Positions 1 through 7,687 of a DNA stretch of 64,000 nucleotides are shown here, one piece after another. Numbering within the stretch: position 1 is the stretch's first letter; every line of letters begins with the position of its first letter. Under the pieces are notes generated by a model. It was given only the letters and a program-made list of their open reading frames with translations. It made no database searches and was not told the DNA's origin. The DNA comes from JAQIBY01 sp963676165 (lineage in GTDB: Bacteria; Bacteroidota; Bacteroidia; Bacteroidales; ML635J-15). The DNA lies in NCBI GenBank assembly GCA_963676165.1, contig OY781043.1:2108001-2172000 (forward strand), read 5' to 3'. The position numbers and the translations under genes are program-made.

Positions 1-851
1 AATTTCTCAAAGAAGGTGATGCTATTAATGATGCAATGCACCCGGACAGAATCGTCGTTGGAACAGATTCCGAACGTGCAAAAGGAATCATGAACAGATT
101 GTACAAACCTTTCGTTTTGAACGGACACCCTGTTATCTTCATGGATATCCCATCTGCTGAATTAACCAAATATGCTGCAAACTCAATGTTGGCAACAAAA
201 ATTTCCTTCATGAACGACATGGCGAATTTCTGCGAAAAAGTTGGAGCAGACATCAACATGGTACGTAAAGGAATTGGATCAGACAGACGTATTGGTAAAT
301 ATTTCATTTATGCAGGAACTGGTTATGGTGGATCATGTTTCCCTAAAGACGTGAAAGCTGTCATTAAAACTGCAGATCAGAACAACTATAGCTTGGAAAT
401 TCTTAAAGCTGTTGAAGATGTGAATGAAAGGCAAAAAGCAACGCTTTACAATAAAGCGCTCAAACATTTTGGCGATTTAAAAGATAAAAAATTCGCCATG
501 TGGGGATTGTCTTTCAAACCTAACACTGATGACATGCGTGAAGCTCCAGCTTTGACTCTTATCGATCTTTTTACAAAAGCAGGTGCTGAAATTATTGGAT
601 ACGATCCGGTTGCGATGACAGAATGCAAACGTCGCGTAGGTGATAAAATTCAATACGCTGAAAAACCTTACGAAGCATTGCAAGATGTTGATGCTCTTCT
701 CCTTGTTACTGAATGGTCAGAGTTTAGAGTGCTTGACTATGAAAGAATGAGCGGAATGAAAGACAAAGTGATTATTGATGGTCGTAACATCTATACTCCT
801 CAAGAAGTAAGAGACCACGGTTTCACTTATTACAGTATTGGAAGAAAATAA
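1..851 (+). CDS. ugd: UDP-glucose 6-dehydrogenase, 3' part (start lies outside the window)
   Basis: This enzyme oxidises UDP-glucose to UDP-glucuronate with two NAD+, supplying precursors for capsule or other surface polysaccharides in the cytoplasm. The frame is open from the window edge: codons before the first ATG at 36 read FLKEGDAIND, the family sequence that precedes PDRIVVG, so the gene begins upstream. The visible part holds the central helical domain (AELTKYAANSMLATKISFMN), the catalytic cysteine motif GGSCFPKD and the C-terminal NAD-binding domain (MWGLSFKPNTDDMREAPA). The N-terminal Rossmann fold is missing only because of the window boundary. A strong terminator follows at once, so this is the last gene of its transcript. 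The identification is very secure. Confidence 0.95.
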   Translation, partial: FLKEGDAINDAMHPDRIVVGTDSERAKGIMNRLYKPFVLNGHPVIFMDIPSAELTKYAANSMLATKISFMNDMANFCEKVGADINMVRKGIGSDRRIGKYFIYAGTGYGGSCFPKDVKAVIKTADQNNYSLEILKAVEDVNERQKATLYNKALKHFGDLKDKKFAMWGLSFKPNTDDMREAPALTLIDLFTKAGAEIIGYDPVAMTECKRRVGDKIQYAEKPYEALQDVDALLLVTEWSEFRVLDYERMSGMKDKVIIDGRNIYTPQEVRDHGFTYYSIGRK

Positions 852-871
852 ACTTTCACATATTACAATCG

Positions 872-905
872 AAGCCTGTCCATCCCGACAGGCTTTCTTT
901 TTTGA
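872..905 (+). terminator. Rho-independent terminator of ugd
   Basis: A perfect 9-bp stem (872-880 AAGCCTGTC with 887-895 GACAGGCTT) has a 6-nt loop and is followed by a T-rich tract. It lies 20 bp after the ugd stop. Confidence 0.9.
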
Positions 906-1116
906 AAACACCTTAACGAATAACATTCGTTTTCATCCCGAACACACAACAATAATATCCTGTGATTCGGGATCGAAAAGAAAGCGAAGTTGAAAAATAC
1001 TAGGCATTGGTGTTTACCCCACAATAAAATTGCTTGATCCATTACCATGGCTTTGTATTTGAATCATCTATAGAACATCTCACTCAAACCATCCATCCCA
1101 AATAGAAAAAATTCCT
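906..1116. other. Intergenic stretch with two further inverted repeats
   Basis: There is no convincing gene between ugd and the regulator at 1145. Two small inverted repeats are visible: AACGAAT/ATTCGTT at 915-931 (3-nt loop), and ATCCCGAA/TTCGGGAT at 935-942 and 966-973. Short minus-strand open frames here show no family resemblance. Confidence 0.5.
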
Positions 1117-1124
1117 TATCTTTG
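1117..1124 (+). promoter_or_regulatory. Candidate -7 promoter box for the TPR regulator
   Basis: TATCTTTG fits the Bacteroidota -7 consensus TAnnTTTG and ends 20 bp before the ATG at 1145. No good -33 TTTG is seen at the usual distance. A purine-rich AGGGAGG follows at about 1130 as ribosome-binding site. Confidence 0.45.
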
Positions 1125-1144
1125 ACTCAAAGGGAGGTTTTCAG

Positions 1145-3007
1145 ATGGCAAGTCACAACTTAAATTGTAGTAATAAAACACTTCTACTGTTTTTGACAGT
1201 TGTCTTCTCCATTGCCACATTAGCAAAAGATTCTGTCGTTAAAGAATACCATCAAAAATTAGATCAAAGTACGTCCCCGGAAGACAGAGCTTATCTTTTT
1301 AATCGATTATCCGACTTGTATTTGGATATTGATATGGACTCTGCCCGCATGTATGCAGATTCTGCCTTGCTTATTGGCACTATCATTCGGGATTACAGAC
1401 AAATTTCCGATGCATGGGTGAATTTTGGGAATTCCTACTTCTTCCTCGGGAATAAAGACTCTGCCAGAGTATATTATGAAAAATCCTTTGAGGCAATTCG
1501 CATGACAACTGAGCTTGATGAAATTGCAGCATCTCTCAATCGCTTAGGCTTGATCTATCAGGCAGAAGGTTATTTTGATCAGGCAACAGATTATTACCTG
1601 AAAGCCGTTAGGTATTACGAAAAAAGCCAAAACAAAAAAGGAATGGCTAACGTGTACAACAATATTGGAATTATAAATCATGACTTTTATCAATTAGAAT
1701 CTGCTACAAACTACTATTTCAAATCACTTAAGCTCTTTCGCCAAATAAACGAACCATTGGGAGAAGCACAGGTGATGAATAATTTGGGAACATACTATAC
1801 CGAAAACCATAATAGCGATTCTGCATTCACTTATATACGAAAAGCAAAGAAAATCTTTGTTTCCCTAAATAGTCCTACCAATGTGGCAACATGTAACCTT
1901 AACATAGCAATTCTCTATTTATCCAAAGAAAACACCGATTCTGCAATTTATTACCTCAACAAAGCAGACTCTTTGTTCTCAATTATGGAAAACATAAGTG
2001 GCATTGCAAGCGTGAATTTCCAAAGAGGACAATTTTATAATCAAACTAATCAACCAAAATTAGCTCAAAAGGAACTTGAAGCAGCCTTAGAAACAAGAGA
2101 AAAGCTAGGCAATATCATTGGAATAACTGAATGCCTAAACGAACTTGCAAACACACACGACAAACTCGGAAACCATCAATTAGCACTCGAATATTACAAA
2201 AGAGCTCAAGCCAAAGCAGATGAACTTGAGCGCGAAGAAATGCAAATTCGCTTTCAAGAAATGCAAGTAAGGTATGAAACAGAAAAAACCGAGAAAGAAC
2301 TTATCCTGTATAAAAAAGAAGCCGCGGAGAAACGCAATCAGAACATTTTACTCATTATTGGAATTGCAGGTTTTATGTTTATTTCAATTTTGTTTTTCTA
2401 TCTTTTCCGGACCAAAGCACGCTTATTAAACAGTCAAAACGAATATTTCACTCAGCAAGAAAGACTCAAAGAACTTGAGATTCAGAAGACTCAGGCGGAA
2501 AATCTTTTGCTCGAAGAAGAAATTAAAAAACAAAAAGAAATCACAAGGCTTCAGGACGAAAAATACCAAGCTGAATTAGAGCATAAAAACAGAGAATTGC
2601 TTACTTCTGCCATGCATATCGTCAACAAAAACAAAATTTTGGCATCCATGAAAGAATCTTTGGATAATATTTCTCAAAACACAAAACCAGAATTCAGCAA
2701 ATATTTACGTGATATTGTTGCAGACATAGAAAACAACATCCATTTGGATAGTGACTGGGATCAATTTAAAATGCATTTCGATGCAGTCAACACCAATTTC
2801 TTTGAAAAACTGGAAATAGATTTTCCCAAATTATCCAAATCTGACATGAAGGTTTGTGCATACCTTAAAATTAATCTATCCACCAAAGAAATCGCGCAAA
2901 TTATGAACGTCTCACCTGCCGCTGTCCATAAGAGATTTTATCGACTAAGGCTTAAAATGGAACTTGAACCCAACACAAACCTCACAAAATTCTTCATGTC
3001 ATACTAA
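1145..3007 (+). CDS. TPR membrane protein with C-terminal LuxR-type helix-turn-helix
   Basis: This looks like a one-component sensor-regulator of a type common in Bacteroidota. It has an N-terminal signal or anchor (LLLFLTVVFSIATLA) and several tetratricopeptide repeats (residues about 40-370, for example ANVYNNIGIINHDF). A transmembrane helix follows at about 400-421 (NILLIIGIAGFMFISILFF), then a charged coiled coil. The C-terminal domain at about 555-620 (KSDMKVCAYLKINLSTKEIA...VSPAAVHKRFYRLR) resembles the LuxR/GerE DNA-binding helix-turn-helix. The TPR part should lie outside the cytoplasmic membrane and the DNA-binding part inside. It sits directly upstream of a T9SS surface cluster and may control it; that link is inference from position. 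No kinase domain is present. The ligand and target genes are unknown. Confidence 0.75.
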   Translation: MASHNLNCSNKTLLLFLTVVFSIATLAKDSVVKEYHQKLDQSTSPEDRAYLFNRLSDLYLDIDMDSARMYADSALLIGTIIRDYRQISDAWVNFGNSYFFLGNKDSARVYYEKSFEAIRMTTELDEIAASLNRLGLIYQAEGYFDQATDYYLKAVRYYEKSQNKKGMANVYNNIGIINHDFYQLESATNYYFKSLKLFRQINEPLGEAQVMNNLGTYYTENHNSDSAFTYIRKAKKIFVSLNSPTNVATCNLNIAILYLSKENTDSAIYYLNKADSLFSIMENISGIASVNFQRGQFYNQTNQPKLAQKELEAALETREKLGNIIGITECLNELANTHDKLGNHQLALEYYKRAQAKADELEREEMQIRFQEMQVRYETEKTEKELILYKKEAAEKRNQNILLIIGIAGFMFISILFFYLFRTKARLLNSQNEYFTQQERLKELEIQKTQAENLLLEEEIKKQKEITRLQDEKYQAELEHKNRELLTSAMHIVNKNKILASMKESLDNISQNTKPEFSKYLRDIVADIENNIHLDSDWDQFKMHFDAVNTNFFEKLEIDFPKLSKSDMKVCAYLKINLSTKEIAQIMNVSPAAVHKRFYRLRLKMELEPNTNLTKFFMSY

Positions 3008-3082
3008 TACTATCACTTAATAATCAACTAATTAAAAAAATCCCTAAAACTCTACACATCCAAAATTTCTTCCATTATTCAG

Positions 3083-3115
3083 ATTGACAACATTTTTATT
3101 CTTGTCCTAAGTTTG
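3083..3115 (+). promoter_or_regulatory. Bacteroidota promoter of the first surface-protein cluster
   Basis: ATTG at 3083-3086 and TAAGTTTG at 3108-3115 are 21 bp apart, matching the -33/-7 arrangement of the Bacteroidota housekeeping sigma factor. Transcription would start near 3120-3123, which favours the ATG at 3178 over the upstream in-frame ATG at 3130. The 16-mer at 3102-3117 recurs with one change at 30451-30466. Confidence 0.6.
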
Positions 3116-3177
3116 TCCAACATGATTTTTTGCATGGTTTAAAAAGATTAAAGACTTTTACAAGAAACAAAATCAAC

Positions 3178-4392
3178 ATGCTAAGAAAAGCCGCAACATT
3201 ATTTTCTCTTTTTGTTTTGGCTACAAGTTTTATTTTCGCTCAAGGGCTAACAAGCTACGGAGCAAAAATCAGGCTTGAAGAAGGAGCAAAAATTCAGGCA
3301 GGTAACATAACCATTGAATCTGAATCAGAAATTATGCACGATGGAGAAATTCAACTGACAGGCGATTGGACAAACAACACCGAAAATCCATTCCAAAACA
3401 TTGAGCCAACACCCAATGGCATACTCCGATTCTCTGGTAACACTCAATCAATCCGTGGTGATTACCCGAGCAACTTTGAAAACATTTCAATCGATAATAC
3501 CGAGCTTACTCTATACAATGAAGCTAGCACAGTAAAGGGAATTCTATCACTTGAGGGAACACTTATTCTAAATTCACATCGCATCCTTTTACTGAATCCT
3601 TCACCGGAGGCACTAAACCACATCTCAGGATTCATAATGAGTGAAAGTGCCCCGGCAGAAGGATTAGGTGAGCTTGTGTGGGAAATTGGGGAAAACACAG
3701 GTGATTATCTCATTCCCTTTGGTAGTGGCAACGATACAACATCAGATTTGCAAATTAGTCTTCATGTACTTGAGGAAGTATCCGCAATTTCCGGAAGTTT
3801 CAGTTTTGCTACCTACCCTACGGATTATGACAACCTTCCATTCCCTGATGGCATCAACGGATTAGATCCGCTTAATGCGCAAGCTTGCATTGATCGGTTT
3901 TACAAAATTGAACCAACCTATAGCATCAATCCGGAAGTCAGTATCTTCCTGGCTTACGATGATGCTTCCGCAGATGACGCTTTTAACCTTGAACTAAACA
4001 TTGACGCTTTACAACTCTCACAATACGATAGACAAAATGATTCATGGATTTCTTATGAGCACCTAGTAAATAATACAGGAGATGTTGGGGTAAACAGAAT
4101 TCAGAGTAATCAGCTTTTCGGCTGGTTTACTCTGAGTTCTTTGGGAATTCAGGACTTGGACATCCCTAACGGCATCACACCCAATGGAGACGATTACAAC
4201 GACGTTTGGATACTTACAGGTTGCGATCAATGCAAAGTGAAGATTTACAACAGATGGGGAAATTTAATCTTTGAGTCAGACAATTATGACAACAATTGGA
4301 ACGGCGATGATAATCCTAGTGGCGCATATTATTATGTCATAGAAGAAGCCAATGGGAATACACATACAGGAGATTTGAACATTTTGAGATAG
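3178..4392 (+). CDS. T9SS type B (gliding-motility-associated C-terminal) exported protein
   Basis: This is a cell-surface or secreted protein of about 404 residues. A signal peptide (MLRKAATLFSLFVLATSFIFAQ) starts at the ATG at 3178. An in-frame ATG at 3130 would bury the signal behind 16 charged residues and lies too near the predicted transcription start. The C-terminus (IPNGITPNGDDYNDVW ... IYNRWGNLIFES ... DNPSGAYYYVI) is a T9SS type B sorting domain of the CHU/gliding-motility class. The N-terminal part (YGAKIRLEEGAKIQAGNITI) resembles the start of the much larger protein at 38057. The function of the passenger is not known. It is followed after 4 bp by a PorP/SprF gene, the usual partner of type B cargo. 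Confidence 0.8.
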   Translation: MLRKAATLFSLFVLATSFIFAQGLTSYGAKIRLEEGAKIQAGNITIESESEIMHDGEIQLTGDWTNNTENPFQNIEPTPNGILRFSGNTQSIRGDYPSNFENISIDNTELTLYNEASTVKGILSLEGTLILNSHRILLLNPSPEALNHISGFIMSESAPAEGLGELVWEIGENTGDYLIPFGSGNDTTSDLQISLHVLEEVSAISGSFSFATYPTDYDNLPFPDGINGLDPLNAQACIDRFYKIEPTYSINPEVSIFLAYDDASADDAFNLELNIDALQLSQYDRQNDSWISYEHLVNNTGDVGVNRIQSNQLFGWFTLSSLGIQDLDIPNGITPNGDDYNDVWILTGCDQCKVKIYNRWGNLIFESDNYDNNWNGDDNPSGAYYYVIEEANGNTHTGDLNILR

Positions 4393-4396
4393 GCTT

Positions 4397-5338
4397 ATGA
4401 AAAAGACGATTCACATAATATTCGGCATTTTGCTCCTCCTTGGTGGGTTTCATTTCGAAACAAAAGCACAGCATCTGCCAAAATTCAGTTTACATCAGAT
4501 GAATAAAAACATCTTGAATCCTGCTGCGATTACAGATCAAAATATTCGAGCCTCATTATTCTACAAAAATCAGTGGACAGGCATGGAAAACTCCCCTGTT
4601 AATGCAGGTTTAAATGTCACTAACGATTTTGGCGGTTTTTCTGCAGGTCTCATTTACCTCAATGACAAAGCAGGTGTTTTTCAACAAAATATAATCAAGC
4701 TTCAATACGCTTACAAACTGAGAATTAACCAAAAACTCTTTTTAAATTTCGGACTAGCAGCAGGCATTGATGTCTATCAAATCAATTATCAGAATCTAAC
4801 CCTGTTTCACTCCGACGATCCTATGCTATTCACACAAAGTGAAAACTCTATCGTTCCTGATTTCGATTTAGGGATTATGCTTACCAATATGATTCCTGTC
4901 CGCTCTTATGCAGGCAGCAAGCTTCCTGACAATGCTTTTTGGGCAGGATTTTCAATTCAACATTTAACAAGCCTTATTACCACCAACGAATCCCTTAGAG
5001 ACAACAGCTACCTGTTACGACACTTCAACCTATCTGGCGGATATCAACACCCTGTAAGCGATAATCTTAAGCTTGAAGAAAATCTTTTAATAAAATACGT
5101 CAATGGAGTGCCTTTACAAATGGATTTAGGCGCAAATATCCACATTGACAACACCTATTTTGGTGGATTATCATATCGCACAGGCAATGATATCACGTTC
5201 AAAGCCGGCATCACTTTCCAGGGAATACAGTTTGCGTATGCTTACGATCTTTCTTTATCGAAAATACCAAATCGCAGTTCACACGAAATACTATTAGTCT
5301 ATCAATTTGGACAATCCAAGTCAGTCCCTAAATATTAA
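4397..5338 (+). CDS. PorP/SprF family type IX secretion membrane protein
   Basis: This is an outer-membrane beta-barrel of the PorP/SprF family, which helps secrete or anchor type B T9SS cargo at the cell surface. A signal peptide (MKKTIHIIFGILLLLGGFHF, cut near TKAQ) precedes the family pattern FSLHQMNKNILNPAAITDQN, then FYKNQWTGMENSPVNAGLNV, alternating strands, and a C-terminal barrel ending LVYQFGQSKSVPKY. The length of 313 residues is normal for the family. It lies 4 bp after a type B cargo gene and 3 bp before the tail-fibre-like gene, so the three are almost certainly one operon. Several PorP/SprF paralogues normally occur per genome, each linked with a cargo; this copy probably serves the gene before it. 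Confidence 0.88.
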   Translation: MKKTIHIIFGILLLLGGFHFETKAQHLPKFSLHQMNKNILNPAAITDQNIRASLFYKNQWTGMENSPVNAGLNVTNDFGGFSAGLIYLNDKAGVFQQNIIKLQYAYKLRINQKLFLNFGLAAGIDVYQINYQNLTLFHSDDPMLFTQSENSIVPDFDLGIMLTNMIPVRSYAGSKLPDNAFWAGFSIQHLTSLITTNESLRDNSYLLRHFNLSGGYQHPVSDNLKLEENLLIKYVNGVPLQMDLGANIHIDNTYFGGLSYRTGNDITFKAGITFQGIQFAYAYDLSLSKIPNRSSHEILLVYQFGQSKSVPKY

Positions 5339-5341
5339 ACC

Positions 5342-7603
5342 ATGAAGATTATGAAACAATTTATTTTAATCGTCAGTGCAATTTTATTATCTGGTTTCAC
5401 GAGCTTGTTTGCTCAAAACCAAAACGTATCCATAAACAATGATGGAGCATTGCCACATAATTCTGCTATGCTTGATGTTTCATCCACAAGCAAAGGATTA
5501 CTCATTCCGAGGATGACATCTGCACAAAAACAAGCAATTGTAAGCCCAGCTACCGGATTAATTGTTTTCGATACAGACAACAGTAACTTTTGGTACTTTG
5601 ACGGTTCTCAATGGACAGCCATCGGAGGCACTGGAGCCAGTGGTTTAATCACCGACTTTGATTGGAATGATGCAGCGAATCTTATTACCATTACTGAAAA
5701 TGGAACCAACTGGCAGATTTCAGTGGACAATGAAGCCGATGATTTGTCTGACAATACCATCAATGAGCTTTCAAATGTTTCTGCCATTCCATCCATAGGT
5801 CAGGTATTAAAATGGGATGGTACTAATTGGACAGCAAATACTGATGAAACAGGTACTGACGGAGCAACAATTACAAACTTCACTTGGGACAATGCAACCG
5901 ACTTACTCAGAATTACAGAAGGTGGCAATCAATGGGATGTCTATATTGACAATGAAGCCGATGATTTGTCGGACAATTCAATTAATGACCTTTTGGATGT
6001 GGATGCAAGTCCAGCGTCAGGACAAGTACTTAAATGGGATGGCTCCAATTGGGTTGCCGGAAACGATGAGTCTGGTGCTGGTGGAACTCAAATTACCGAT
6101 TTCCAATGGACAGATGCAAGCAATTTGCTGAGAATTACAGAAGGCACAACCGAATGGGATGTGACAATTGACAATGAAGCCGACGATTTGTCGGATAATA
6201 TCATCAATGACCTTTCCAATGTGAATGCAAGTCCAACAAATGGACAAGTCTTAAAATGGGATGGCTCTCAATGGGCTGCAGGAGATGACAATGAAGGGAC
6301 AAGTGGAGCCAGCATAAGCGATTTCTCCTGGAACGATGGGACAAATCAACTGAGCATTACCGAAGATGGAACAGTTTGGAATTTAACACTTGACAACGAT
6401 GCGGATGATCTTTCCAACAATTTCTTAAACGATTTAAATGATGTCAACAGCACCCCAACCAATGGAGAATTTCTACAATGGAATGGTAGCGAATGGGTTG
6501 CAGGCTCACCGGCAGCAGCAAGTTGTCTCACGCTTGAGGAAGCATACAACTGTGGAAGCGCTGGAGCCGGCAGAATCATTAACGCCAATGATGGCAGCGT
6601 GGAAATCAATGCGGCAACAGCTTTAACAATTGGGCTCAGCACCAACCACAGCCAGAATGGAGTTGCATTATCAGCAACCAATAGTTTTGCAAACTCAGAG
6701 TACTCAACCATTCAAGCAACTTCTATATCCAATTATGGTTCCGACGAAATTGAACCAGCATCTGCGATTTTAGGGAGCTCATCTGGAAAAGCCTATGGTG
6801 TTAGTGGACAAGTAGAATCAACCGCAACTGCAACTGCTGCAGTTTTCGGAAATAACTTACGAAGCGATGGTGGCTACGGGCTGCTCGGAAAAGGTGTCAA
6901 TGGTGTTCGTGGAATTGGACAAACAGGAGTGTATGGAGAAGCTCTAAACGGACAATTGTTTGGCGTATATGGCGAAAACCTCTCTAATAGCGTAACCTAC
7001 AACAACATTGGAGTTGCAGGTATAGGTTATATCGGTGTTTATGGAGGAACGAATGATAGCGGCTTTGGTGTGTATGCCGATGGAGAATTGGGTTCATCAG
7101 GAACAAAATCCTTCATGATTGACCATCCAACCGATCCTGATAATAAATTTTTAAAACATTACTGTGCAGAATCACCTGAAGTACTCAATATTTACCGTGG
7201 AAACATCATGTTAGACAGCAACGGTGAAGCTCAAATTGAACTCCCGGAATACTTTGACGAAATCAATATCAACTTCTCCTATTACCTGACACCAATTGGT
7301 GGTGCTGCTCCTAACTTGCATGTAAAAGAAGAAGTGAGAGACAACCATTTTATTATTGCTGGTGGACAAGCAGGAATGAAAGTTTCGTGGGTATTGTACG
7401 CACAACGGAATGACAGATATGTCCGTGAGAATCCAAAATCAACAGAGGTGGAACCTGAAAAACGTCAGAAAGGAACTTATATCAACCCAGAACTCTTTGG
7501 ACAACCCGAAAGCAAATCAATGTTTAACTTAAAAAATAAAAAGCTTAATGCTCCGGAAAATGTCAACGAAACATATCAACCGAAAAAATTAAAGATTCAA
7601 TAA
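5342..7603 (+). CDS. Exported tail-fibre-like repeat protein
   Basis: The protein has 753 residues and a signal peptide ending SLFAQ. Residues about 22-95 (ALPHNSAMLDVSSTSKGLLI, then WYFDGSQWTAIGG) are a segment common in Bacteroidota fibre-like proteins. Residues about 97-390 hold four tandem copies of a roughly 75-residue repeat, each with ITxFxW, ITExGTxW, NEADDLSDN and GQVLKWDGSNW. A glycine-rich VYGE/GVYG stretch follows, then a conserved C-terminal module (IDHPTDPDNKFLKHYCAESP ... MKVSWVLYAQRND) that resembles phage tail-spike-like chaperone modules. I see no T9SS sorting domain. A paralogue lies at 42857, again after a type B cargo gene. It may form a trimeric fibre on the surface; that is inference. 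Confidence 0.65.
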   Translation: MKIMKQFILIVSAILLSGFTSLFAQNQNVSINNDGALPHNSAMLDVSSTSKGLLIPRMTSAQKQAIVSPATGLIVFDTDNSNFWYFDGSQWTAIGGTGASGLITDFDWNDAANLITITENGTNWQISVDNEADDLSDNTINELSNVSAIPSIGQVLKWDGTNWTANTDETGTDGATITNFTWDNATDLLRITEGGNQWDVYIDNEADDLSDNSINDLLDVDASPASGQVLKWDGSNWVAGNDESGAGGTQITDFQWTDASNLLRITEGTTEWDVTIDNEADDLSDNIINDLSNVNASPTNGQVLKWDGSQWAAGDDNEGTSGASISDFSWNDGTNQLSITEDGTVWNLTLDNDADDLSNNFLNDLNDVNSTPTNGEFLQWNGSEWVAGSPAAASCLTLEEAYNCGSAGAGRIINANDGSVEINAATALTIGLSTNHSQNGVALSATNSFANSEYSTIQATSISNYGSDEIEPASAILGSSSGKAYGVSGQVESTATATAAVFGNNLRSDGGYGLLGKGVNGVRGIGQTGVYGEALNGQLFGVYGENLSNSVTYNNIGVAGIGYIGVYGGTNDSGFGVYADGELGSSGTKSFMIDHPTDPDNKFLKHYCAESPEVLNIYRGNIMLDSNGEAQIELPEYFDEININFSYYLTPIGGAAPNLHVKEEVRDNHFIIAGGQAGMKVSWVLYAQRNDRYVRENPKSTEVEPEKRQKGTYINPELFGQPESKSMFNLKNKKLNAPENVNETYQPKKLKIQ
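5632..6530 (+). repeat. Four tandem ~225-bp coding repeats
   Basis: Units begin near 5632, 5859, 6080 and 6304 and encode related blocks of about 75 residues containing NEADDLSDN and LKWDGSNW. The fourth unit is the most diverged (NDADDLSNN). Confidence 0.8.
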
Positions 7604-7646
7604 ATTCTTCTCAAAAAAGGAGGAATCCCTCCATAACTTGGCTCGC

Positions 7647-7680
7647 AGCAGTGGCATATCCTGTGCCACTGCTCTTTTTC
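7647..7680 (+). terminator. Terminator after the tail-fibre-like gene
   Basis: A perfect 10-bp stem (7647-7656 AGCAGTGGCA with 7664-7673 TGCCACTGCT) has a 7-nt loop and is followed by CTTTTTC. It separates the 3178-7603 operon from the OmpA gene, unless read-through occurs. Confidence 0.85.
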
Positions 7681-7687
7681 GAAAACT

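Noticed and set aside
863..1048. Minus-strand open frame of about 60 codons after ugd
   Set aside because: It covers the terminator and two inverted repeats and shows no family features or ribosome-binding site.
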